From: Acidobacteriota bacterium
Lineage (GTDB): Bacteria; Acidobacteriota; Terriglobia; Acidiferrales; UBA7541
Assembly (NCBI GenBank): GCA_003161195.1
Contig: PMOV01000005.1
Span: 4,722-31,669, forward strand
Length of the DNA: 26,948 nucleotides
Direction of reading: 5' to 3'
Shown: positions 8,935 to 16,024 of the stretch, piece after piece
How the letters are laid out: each line of letters begins with the position of its first letter
Position numbering within the stretch: the stretch's first letter is position 1
Notes under the pieces: model-generated
The model's input: the letters and a program-made list of their open reading frames with translations, nothing else
What the model was told of the DNA's origin: nothing
The model's database searches: none
Position numbers and translations under genes: made by a program

Positions 8935-9747
8935 TCAATGTGGCAAATATTGGCGCAAGTACCGGACACTTTCTTCAGCCCAAGCGCGTTCCAGCGCTAC
9001 GGTGGCCTCGATTTCAGGCTGTTGCGGTGGCCAAAGTTCGAGAATGGCGTTGGGATCGGCTCCAGCGGCCTGAAGTTGCGCAAAAATCCACAGAAAGTCC
9101 ACCTGGCCTTTACCGGCGGGTCGGCCCTCGACCACGAAACCCATGCGGTGCCATAGGCGATCGACTACAAAATCTTTCGCGTGAAAACTCAGGACGTACG
9201 GAGCCAGCACCTCGACTACTTCCCGCGTGCCCTCCAGCACCGCCAAAGAATTCGCAGTATCCAACGTGACCCCAATCCAAGGACTGTCGAGTTCGTGCAT
9301 CAATCGGGACAATTGCCGAGCCGGAATATTTCCGTTCTCAATTGCCAACCGAACATTATTGTTTTCTAGTTCGGGCAAGAGGCGCCGTAACTCGCTCACA
9401 ATCTCGAAGATCTCGGGGGCCCTGCCAACCTCGAAATCGGGAGCCGTTCGCAATATGTTGGAGGAGAGCTTGCGAGCCAGGGAAATGTGCTTTTGCAAAT
9501 GGCTGGCCGCTAGGCCGCGCGTGCCACACTCGAGCTGAATGTTGTTTGCAAGAGCTTGCTCCCGCAGGCGAGCGAGCTCGTATTCGGCAAGCAGGTCGAT
9601 TGGCAAATTGGGCCCGAACTGGACTACCCCGACTCCCAATTCGCGAGCGCAAGCCAGAACCGAGAAAGCATCCATCCGGTTGCGGTGTTCTGCGCCGGGG
9701 AAACCGATGGACCACATCAAGGCGTGGGTGCCAAGGCCTAGGCGCAT
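8935..9747 (-). CDS. AP-endonuclease-2-type TIM barrel, candidate 3-oxo-isoapionate decarboxylase
   Basis: This 270-residue protein belongs to the xylose isomerase-like/AP endonuclease 2 TIM-barrel superfamily (sugar phosphate isomerase/epimerase annotation). The four metal ligands of the fold can be placed at Glu137 (LAIENG), Asp163 (TLDTAN), His189 (SFHAKD) and Glu237 (ILELWP). The ATG at 9747 has GAGG about five bases upstream. It sits between the ApnL-like gene (58 bases upstream) and the ApnO-like gene (43 bases downstream). As I recall, 3-oxo-isoapionate decarboxylase (OiaC), which turns the ApnO product into L-erythrulose and CO2, belongs to this superfamily and pairs with ApnO. The fold is certain, while the OiaC role is inferred from operon position; a generic sugar isomerase or epimerase is the alternative. 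Confidence 0.65.
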   Translation of the reverse strand: MRLGLGTHALMWSIGFPGAEHRNRMDAFSVLACARELGVGVVQFGPNLPIDLLAEYELARLREQALANNIQLECGTRGLAASHLQKHISLARKLSSNILRTAPDFEVGRAPEIFEIVSELRRLLPELENNNVRLAIENGNIPARQLSRLMHELDSPWIGVTLDTANSLAVLEGTREVVEVLAPYVLSFHAKDFVVDRLWHRMGFVVEGRPAGKGQVDFLWIFAQLQAAGADPNAILELWPPQQPEIEATVALERAWAEESVRYLRQYLPH

Positions 9748-9805
9748 GAGGACCTCGCGGCATTATCAATCTCAAATCTGTAGTTGCCAGTTGGGGGCGC
9801 GCTTT

Positions 9806-11752
9806 TCATATCGCTGGGAGGAAATCCAACGTAGCGACCGCGAAAGGCGGCAAGGCCGTTTCGATTTCCGGTGATGGAATTCCCGCGTGCATCCTGCGCA
9901 CATCGCGAAATTGCTCGGGGAGTGAGATGGCCTCAACTGCGGTGTCTTCACTCAGCATGCGATAACGAACGGAATCCGGGGGCGGCACACCTTGCACGCG
10001 AACCCGCTGTGTTCGGGCGGAAAGATTTGCGAGCATGACACGCGTTCGGCCGTTCTTTTGCAGGGCCACACCATCAAAATCCGTAGGATTCGATGAACTG
10101 GTCGAAAGAGTTTCTCCACCATCAAATTCGCAAAAGTCGCTCAAGACATGGAAAAGCGGAAAAACTGTTCCGGGAACGGACGGGAATTGCCTCGGAAGCG
10201 CGGAAGGTTCTTGGGTGGCTAACACGCCCTTCGCACCGCTGGTCTCATAGTACGTCGCACTGCTAGCACCGGCTTGAGAAATGTTCTTGAGGCTAGCAAC
10301 GGTCCAAGCCGCACCAAACAGCGAGGACTGCCGCGGATCGCGAGTGCTGGACAGGTAAGCGGAAGAGTCGGAGGCTGGTGAGTGGGAAAAGTAACGCGGT
10401 TTTAGCGATATCGGGCTAATGTGCACCGGCAAGCCATTGCTTAAATCACGCGCGGCGCAGACCACCTGGTATTGCATAGGAAGGCTTTGAACAAGCGTTT
10501 CATGGTCGTCCGTATGGACCTGCGGATTCATGGAAAATGTCACAAAGTCGAGCAGATCCACCGGGAGCGGATAACGGTTCAGTTCGGCGAAATCTTCATC
10601 CGTACCACCGCCGAATTCCGCGCCAGGAGCGAGCTGGAAGAGAGACCCGCGAGCCAACGAAATGTCCGCTTCTGTCGTGGTATGGAAGGGACCGCTGAAG
10701 ACCAACCAGCGGATAATCGGGGCATGGAGATTCTTTAGCAGATCTTGAATCGATTGCAGAAACGGTTCCCGATGCTCTGGAAGGAACAGTGCGACCTCAA
10801 GATGCACCCCCAAGAGATTCGCGTCTTCCACCGCGAGGATCAGGCGCGAAATACTATCATTTGAGATGGATAGATCGAAACGCAAATGCGAAAAGCCAAC
10901 AGCTCGCAGGCGGGCGACCACCAGAGGCGAAAGCGACGGCGGGTTACTCGAGCATGCCACGCCGATCTTGGGAATTCTTCGGCGTTGCCCTTCTAGCTGC
11001 AAGAGACCGCTGGTGGTAGAAGGGCCACGACTTGGGGCGGTATAAGGCCGATCGATAGCGACGCTCAAGCTTATGGCTTGTGTTAATACCGTTCCCTTGG
11101 CGATTTCTACCGGATATGGTTCGATCAGCGGGGTGCAATAGGTCTTGAAGCTCGCCTCGGCCCAATTTCTTTGATCTTCGGTCTCGAAGGTTTCTCCTTG
11201 GAAGCGAAGCTCGACGCGTAGTTGCGGCGCGGCCTCGTAAAACATAGCCCTAATATCTTGGAAAACTTGGTGCGGAGCAATTCGAGTAGGAAACGATGCC
11301 GAGTACCGAGCGCCGTCGACTGTTTCGATAGTACAGGGCTTACCAACGAATTCCTTGGTGGAGTGCAAGATACAAAAACCAATACGATTTTTATGGAAAG
11401 TGCTGTTGGCCAAGCCCTCCATGAAGAAATCGAGATCTCCACTGGACTTGCCAACGATCGATCCCTGCCAAGAGAAATCAATGTCCTGCTCGGCATGGTG
11501 GCTTTTAAATACCACTCGAAAGGCATCGTGAGAGATATTTTTGGTAATCAATGTGGTCACAGATGGGATGGTCCGCCAGTCCGAGGATCGTACTGCCACA
11601 TAGATGCGGTTGATGATTTCACTATCCCTTATCGTGATGTGCCGGATTTCGCCATCCAGAAACTGCATGGAAACGGGCCCCGCGTGGAGGATTACCGGTT
11701 CTGGCCAAGATACCTCTGAGCCGTACCAAATCTGGTTCTGCGAAAGATGCAA
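9806..11752 (-). CDS. apnL: Probable D-apionolactonase (ApnL-like)
   Basis: The N-terminal beta-rich domain shows features I recognise from D-apionolactonases: LHAGPVSMQFLDGEIRHI (22-39), RIYVAVRSSDW (49-59), GDLDFFMEG (105-113), NRIGFCILH (122-130) and ETEDQRNWAEASFKTYC (190-206). A TIM-barrel region follows (about 260-560) and a small beta domain ends the protein. ApnL opens the lactone made by apiose dehydrogenase to give D-apionate. The chosen TTG at 11752 has AAGGGG six bases upstream and yields 648 aa starting just before the conserved WYGSEV. The frame is open further, and an ATG at 11872 would overlap the dehydrogenase gene by 26 bases. No signal peptide is seen, so it should act in the cytoplasm. 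It lies directly downstream of the ApsD-like gene, as expected for consecutive pathway steps. Confidence 0.75.
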   Translation of the reverse strand: MHLSQNQIWYGSEVSWPEPVILHAGPVSMQFLDGEIRHITIRDSEIINRIYVAVRSSDWRTIPSVTTLITKNISHDAFRVVFKSHHAEQDIDFSWQGSIVGKSSGDLDFFMEGLANSTFHKNRIGFCILHSTKEFVGKPCTIETVDGARYSASFPTRIAPHQVFQDIRAMFYEAAPQLRVELRFQGETFETEDQRNWAEASFKTYCTPLIEPYPVEIAKGTVLTQAISLSVAIDRPYTAPSRGPSTTSGLLQLEGQRRRIPKIGVACSSNPPSLSPLVVARLRAVGFSHLRFDLSISNDSISRLILAVEDANLLGVHLEVALFLPEHREPFLQSIQDLLKNLHAPIIRWLVFSGPFHTTTEADISLARGSLFQLAPGAEFGGGTDEDFAELNRYPLPVDLLDFVTFSMNPQVHTDDHETLVQSLPMQYQVVCAARDLSNGLPVHISPISLKPRYFSHSPASDSSAYLSSTRDPRQSSLFGAAWTVASLKNISQAGASSATYYETSGAKGVLATQEPSALPRQFPSVPGTVFPLFHVLSDFCEFDGGETLSTSSSNPTDFDGVALQKNGRTRVMLANLSARTQRVRVQGVPPPDSVRYRMLSEDTAVEAISLPEQFRDVRRMHAGIPSPEIETALPPFAVATLDFLPAI

Positions 11753-11846
11753 CAGTTTCCCCTTCAGTACACGAATCGTTGTGGCTACGGTATCGACACC
11801 GGAAGCACGACAAATATTGAGGCGAGCAAAATGCACTTGTACATGG

Positions 11847-12863
11847 TCAGCTTTCGAGAACAACAACCTCATTCTTCGCGGCAGATTCGTAGGAAGCGAA
11901 CACCAACCGCAAAGTCTTGAGATTATCCGCGCCGGTGGTCTCGGCATCGCCGCCGCGCAGCCCTTTAAGGATGTCTTGCTGGCACGGAACAATACTGGAG
12001 TGCACTACTTCATAGCGAGCGTCTGCCCACGCGTAGTGTGGCGGGACGTGGCGAGTCGTTTGCGTGCCCCCGGATGTGGTGACCTTCAGGACATAATCCG
12101 GGCCTATCTCAGCGGAGCCTTTTGAGCCTTCGACGAATACCAGTGTTTGAGGAAAACACTCTCGTTCGAGATGGTTACCCGCGTATGCAAGCTGAACCAG
12201 CACCGTTACGCCGGACTGCATTTGCAACACGGTAGTGGCGACATCCTCCCCGCGGATATCTTTGTGAACCCGGCGAACTCGGCAGTACACGGATTGCGCC
12301 TCTCCAAATAAGAAGCGGGCGACGTCAAAAAGATGGCTGCCGAGATCGGTCAGTATGAACTGCTCCATCAACTTGAGAGACGGCTGGTTGTCGAAGACCG
12401 GGAAACCGGAAATCATATCGAGGCGAGCGCGGAACGGATCGCCGATTACGCCGCTTTCCAGGACCTTCTTCAGTTCGCGCAACGGAGCTTGCCAACGCCA
12501 GTTCTCGTTCACAAAAAAAGGTATCGAGGCGTTTTGACAGGTGTGAACCATTTCCGCAGCGGATTGGTAATCACTAGCCATGGGTTTTTGGCAAACGACC
12601 GGAATCTTCAGCTGCGCCGCCATTCTTACCAAGGTGGGGTGAGAATCGACGCTGGTAACGACGTCAACAAAATCCAATTGTTCACGGCGAAGCATCTCCA
12701 GCGCATCACCATAAACCTTGGCGATGGTGAATTCATGCGCCAGGGAGCGGGCCTTGGAAGCTACGCGATCACAAATCGCCGCGCATTCGAGGCCTTCAAT
12801 GGCGTACCAGCCAGCCAATTGATAGCGCGCCCAGAACCCGGCGCCTATTATCGCGAATCGCAT
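11847..12863 (-). CDS. apsD: Gfo/Idh/MocA dehydrogenase, probable D-apiose dehydrogenase (ApsD-like)
   Basis: A 338-residue NAD(P)-dependent sugar dehydrogenase. The Rossmann motif is GAGFWAR (7-13), the catalytic-lysine motif is CQKP (Lys93), and the Gfo/Idh active-site pattern GSHLFD places His177 and Asp180. Segments such as FFVNENWRWQAP (117-128), GFPVFDNQPSLK (153-164), EQFILTDLGSHLFDVARFLFG and the C-terminal ETTGADNLKTLRLVFASYESA resemble the D-apiose dehydrogenase branch, which oxidises D-apiose to D-apionolactone. The ATG at 12863 begins exactly at the Rossmann strand, with a GGA nearby; a TTG at 12884 would add seven residues. It is the first metabolic gene of the minus-strand set, downstream of an AraC gene and followed by the ApnL-like gene. 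Substrate assignment is by family resemblance and context. Confidence 0.75.
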   Translation of the reverse strand: MRFAIIGAGFWARYQLAGWYAIEGLECAAICDRVASKARSLAHEFTIAKVYGDALEMLRREQLDFVDVVTSVDSHPTLVRMAAQLKIPVVCQKPMASDYQSAAEMVHTCQNASIPFFVNENWRWQAPLRELKKVLESGVIGDPFRARLDMISGFPVFDNQPSLKLMEQFILTDLGSHLFDVARFLFGEAQSVYCRVRRVHKDIRGEDVATTVLQMQSGVTVLVQLAYAGNHLERECFPQTLVFVEGSKGSAEIGPDYVLKVTTSGGTQTTRHVPPHYAWADARYEVVHSSIVPCQQDILKGLRGGDAETTGADNLKTLRLVFASYESAAKNEVVVLES

Positions 12864-13068
12864 CCCGGTTCCATAGCTGCTCAAAAGCAGCGACTTAAGG
12901 AAGTATTGACCCGCCTTGTGGATGACGCAAGGCGACGCAGAACTCGACGGGAAGGCCTAACGCGATGTCGTAGCTCTAAAATACAGAAGGGGTAGCGATG
13001 GATTCTATAAGGTTTTGCGGGCAGTTCTGAGAAAAGTATCAGTTCTCGCGCACGCGGCGGAGCACCTG
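12864..13068 (-). promoter_or_regulatory. Leader region of the apsD-apnL-TIM barrel-apnO gene set with a direct repeat
   Basis: These 205 bases separate the upstream AraC gene from the dehydrogenase gene, enough for a separate promoter. They contain a direct repeat CAGTTCT (13022-13028 and 13040-13046, offset 18 bases), the kind of half-site arrangement AraC proteins bind. The minus strand also contains TTCTCAGAA (13025-13033), one mismatch from the TTGTCAGAA motif found upstream of the divergent GH140 gene. A TATAGA -10-like hexamer lies nearby on the minus strand, but without a good -35. Confidence 0.35.
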
Positions 13069-14031
13069 TCAATTAACGGCTTTTTCGGAGCCGGACAAAA
13101 TACGATGGCGATACTGAAGCGGCGTCATTTTGGTCAGGCGTCTAAATATCAATCCGAAATAGCTTTGGTCGCAAAATCCAACTTCCAAGCTGACTTCCGA
13201 AATAGGGATTTCTGGTTTGGCCAGCAGCTGTTGCGCCTTTTCGATGCGAAAATGATTGAGGTATGGCACGAAGGATTGTCCGGTGAGATGTTTAAATGCT
13301 CTACGAAAACGCGAGGGGCTCATTCCAATCTGATCGGCGGCGTCGTTTGGAGATATATGCTCGGAATAATTGGAATCGAGATATTCAAAGACGGGCCTGA
13401 AGCGATTCAGTTCGCGGTGCCGACGATCGGATGGAGCAAACGGTTCTTGGCTGACCGCAAAATGATTGAGAACGTGCACCAGAATCATTTTGACGTAGGT
13501 CTTAACCGCGAGACGGGCGCGGTCGGAGGTGGCGGGGAGCTCTTTTCGGATTAGGCGGATGAGGGACAACACTTCGGAGGGAATGTTGCTGGAGCGCGGC
13601 ACCACGTGAGCGAACTCCGAATCCCTGGAGAAAAACGGCATCAGATACTCGGATTCATCGCTGCAGGCCTGCCGGGAACGCAACAGCTCGGGATGAAAAA
13701 ACAAGGATTCGGCGGTGACTTGCGGACTAGATTCTTCGGTAACGCGATGATATTTGGGGTGCAGCATGACGAATAAATCCCCACGTTGTTCGCGAACGCA
13801 ATGGTCCTGTACCTGCCAAACGAGCTCGCCAGAGTTTAAGTACACGATTTCGACGTAGTCGTGGCGGTTCATCCGAAAAGGGCGGCGGCCACTCAGATTG
13901 TGCTTGATGGCATCTATCGGGAAATGCCGTTCAAACGGCCATACATGCACTCCCTCCGCGTTTACTTGTGCGTCAGATACTAAAAATTGACAGCTCGTTG
14001 AAACTTTCTTTTTAGCATGCACAGTCGTCAT
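13069..14031 (-). CDS. AraC-family transcriptional regulator
   Basis: A 320-residue regulator with an N-terminal cupin-like ligand-binding domain (HVWPFERHFPID; RHDYVEIVYLNSGELVWQV; QRGDLFVMLHPKYHRV) and a C-terminal double helix-turn-helix (ISPNDAADQIGMSPSRFRRAFKHLTGQSFVPYLNHFRIEKAQQLL... VSLEVGFCDQSYFGLIFRRLTKMTPLQYR). The cupin part suggests it senses a sugar or sugar acid. The ATG at 14031 was preferred to a GTG at 14052; neither has a strong ribosome site. It lies upstream of the ApsD-like gene on the same strand and divergent from the GH140-like gene, so both arms of the locus are its natural targets. It is clearly paralogous to the AraC protein at 19111-20094, sharing HVWPF, EYLMPF/AYLMPF, the YLNHFRI motif and GFCDQSYFGL.FRRL. 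Confidence 0.9.
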   Translation of the reverse strand: MTTVHAKKKVSTSCQFLVSDAQVNAEGVHVWPFERHFPIDAIKHNLSGRRPFRMNRHDYVEIVYLNSGELVWQVQDHCVREQRGDLFVMLHPKYHRVTEESSPQVTAESLFFHPELLRSRQACSDESEYLMPFFSRDSEFAHVVPRSSNIPSEVLSLIRLIRKELPATSDRARLAVKTYVKMILVHVLNHFAVSQEPFAPSDRRHRELNRFRPVFEYLDSNYSEHISPNDAADQIGMSPSRFRRAFKHLTGQSFVPYLNHFRIEKAQQLLAKPEIPISEVSLEVGFCDQSYFGLIFRRLTKMTPLQYRHRILSGSEKAVN

Positions 14032-14385
14032 GTCGCCCCGCCCGCGAAGCACCGGATTGTCAGAAAACAGCCTGCGTGATAAACCGCAAATTCATTGGAA
14101 TTTAGCGGTTCTTCAAGCATTTTCAGGGTGATGCTTTTGTCAGAAGTCTGGCCGCCATTGTTACAGATTGTTAGAATCGAATAAAGCAAAATTATCAATT
14201 ATTCGGTGCATTTTTATGCGGGCATGCTCTCGGAGACGTCAGGTGTGTCCGTTGCTGCGCCCGTTGATATACCGTTGCAATGCAGCGAGCCACCATTCTA
14301 GGCTTGCGCGTAGGGGGGTTCCGGCGGCAGACGCCGCGCGCGTTTATTTCTCGTTTACATTCTTATCGCCTACGTCGCCCTGCTT
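14032..14385. promoter_or_regulatory. Divergent regulatory region between araC-type gene and GH140-like gene
   Basis: This 354-base stretch holds no convincing gene. It contains four related motifs in the plus direction: TTGTCAGAA at 14057-14065 and again at 14137-14145, TTGTTACAG at 14158-14166 and TTGTTAGAA at 14168-14176. The last three start 21 and 10 bases apart, that is on the same face of the helix. An AT-rich tract (14168-14200) follows and is the likely core promoter for the plus-strand operon. From about 14314 the sequence reads in the GH140 frame as a basic-then-hydrophobic stretch with no start codon (see the GH140 entry). Confidence 0.5.
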
Positions 14386-16020
14386 ATGACTCCGAAAGCT
14401 CTAAAGGCCAAAGATTTGCCGGCGGACCAAATTCAGAAATGGACAGTGCTGGAGCTCCGATTTCAGAGTTCCTCAAAGCAAACTCGTCCCTTTACGGAAG
14501 TTTGGCTAGAGCTGCTTTTTCGCTCGCCATCCGGAAAAGAGCAAATGATCGACGGATTCTGGGAAGGCGGGAATTCCTGGAAAGTGCGATTTTCTCCGGA
14601 CGAAGAAGGAGCGTGGCAATACAAAGTGGCGTCCTCGCCGGCGTTCGAAACAGCATGGAAAGACGCGTCAGGGACATTTCACTGCATTCCCTATAACGGA
14701 ACGAATCCTCTATACACGCGAGGTGCTTTGCGGGTTTCCGCAAATCGCAGATATCTGGAGCAAGCCGACGGTACGCCATTTTTCTGGTTATCGGACACCG
14801 CATGGAATGGACCGCTGAAGGCCGACCCAAAGAGTTGGGCCGAATACTTACGGGATCGCCAGGAAAAGGGATTTACGGCAGTGCAGTTTGTAGCCACGCA
14901 GTGGCTGGCGGCAGCGAGCGACCGCACGGGAAACGTGGCCTTCTCGACGGACGGAGGTTTTTCTATTCACCCGGAATTTTTCCGGAATATGGAGGAGCGA
15001 ATCGCTGAAATTAACGACCACGGCATGTTCGCGGCTGCGGTGTTGGTTTGGGACGTCAATCCCGGCATTCACTCTGCCGCATTAGATCCAGGCTCTTGCC
15101 TTTCCGACGCGGATCTCATCGCGCTGGTGAAGTACCAGATCGCGCGCTTTGGGGCCTTCCAAGTGGTGTGGATCCTGGCTGGAGATGGTGACTATCGGGC
15201 CGAAAACGCGGAGCGCTGGCGCACCGTCGGACGGCATGTGTTCGATAAAAGCCCAAAACGTCTCGTCACCCTGCATCCCGCGGGGCTACAGTGGATCCCG
15301 GCGGAAATCGCTGCGGAGCCATGGTTTGATTTTGTTAGTTATCAGAGCGGCCATGGCGATTCTGAAAATGATCTGCAATGGCTGACAAGCGGTCCCCCAA
15401 GCAGGAATTGGGAATACCCACCAGTGCATCCCACCGTTAATTTGGAGCCCAACTACGAAAGCCATTTGAGCTTCGAAGGCCGGAAACCTTTCGACGCCCA
15501 CGCCGTGCGTCGCGCGGCTTACTGGAGCTTGTTGAATTCCCCTGTTGCGGGTGTGGCCTACGGCGCGCACGGAATATGGAGTTGGGAGACCGCACCGAAC
15601 ATCCCGATGAATCATGAAAATACCGGCATTGCGCCTGCCTGGAGCACGGCACTGCATCTGCCAGGAAGCGAAGATATGCGACATCTACGAGATTTGTTCG
15701 CAGGGCTCCACTGGTGGACGCTTCGGCCTGCGAATGCGTTGCTCTACGAACAACCGGGGGAGCGCGATCCGTCTCGGTTCGTTCTGGCTGCTCGCTCGGA
15801 GGAGGAAGGCTGGGCGCTGGTTTATCTTCCTGTCGGACAGAGCATTCGACTGCGCTACGAGGCGTTTGGCGCGACTTCGGTCGTACGCTGGTTCGATCCT
15901 CGCACGGGTGCATGGTCCGAGCGCAAAGCTCTCGAATCGTCAGGAGAAATAAGCGCCCCAGATACCAACGACTGGGTGGCCTGGATTGGCAAGGCCTCGG
16001 CTACCGCTCAACCGGAGTAA
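14386..16020 (+). CDS. GH140 apiosidase-like protein (DUF5060 + DUF4038 domains)
   Basis: The N-terminal 100 residues form a DUF5060 beta-sandwich (WTVLELRF...PFTEVWLELLF...GFWEGGNSWKVRFSPDEEGAWQYKV). The central part is a DUF4038 TIM barrel, the apiosidase-like catalytic domain (GALRVSANRRYLEQADGTPFFWLSDTAW; GFTAVQFVATQW). Candidate catalytic acids are Asp267 or Asp269 in WILAGDGDY and Glu354 in VNLEPNYES. A small beta domain (WFDPRTGAW) ends the protein. GH140 enzymes remove apiose linked to galacturonic acid in rhamnogalacturonan II. The first ATG (14386) lacks a ribosome site and gives no signal peptide, yet the codons just upstream in the same frame read RRRARLFLVYILIAYVALLM, a typical export signal, after an in-frame TAG at 14311 and without a start codon. 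Deleting one G of the G6 run at 14313-14318 would join this to the ATG at 14280. Other DUF4038 proteins may act on other sugars. Confidence 0.8.
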   Translation: MTPKALKAKDLPADQIQKWTVLELRFQSSSKQTRPFTEVWLELLFRSPSGKEQMIDGFWEGGNSWKVRFSPDEEGAWQYKVASSPAFETAWKDASGTFHCIPYNGTNPLYTRGALRVSANRRYLEQADGTPFFWLSDTAWNGPLKADPKSWAEYLRDRQEKGFTAVQFVATQWLAAASDRTGNVAFSTDGGFSIHPEFFRNMEERIAEINDHGMFAAAVLVWDVNPGIHSAALDPGSCLSDADLIALVKYQIARFGAFQVVWILAGDGDYRAENAERWRTVGRHVFDKSPKRLVTLHPAGLQWIPAEIAAEPWFDFVSYQSGHGDSENDLQWLTSGPPSRNWEYPPVHPTVNLEPNYESHLSFEGRKPFDAHAVRRAAYWSLLNSPVAGVAYGAHGIWSWETAPNIPMNHENTGIAPAWSTALHLPGSEDMRHLRDLFAGLHWWTLRPANALLYEQPGERDPSRFVLAARSEEEGWALVYLPVGQSIRLRYEAFGATSVVRWFDPRTGAWSERKALESSGEISAPDTNDWVAWIGKASATAQPE

Positions 16021-16024
16021 ACGC

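Noticed and set aside
8892..8969. Longer N-terminus for the ApnO-like protein from 8969
   Set aside because: It would overlap the upstream TIM-barrel gene and place 26 residues before the Rossmann strand, while the ATG at 8891 has a strong AGGAAGGA site.
12333..12995. Long plus-strand open frame of 220 codons antisense to the ApsD-like gene
   Set aside because: It lies almost wholly opposite a gene with clear Gfo/Idh motifs; its translation is rich in Arg and His with no recognisable domain, typical of an antisense shadow.
14168..14389. Short plus-strand frame of 73 codons in the divergent region
   Set aside because: It overlaps the presumed promoter and repeat motifs, is Arg/Cys-rich and has no ribosome site; more likely noncoding.
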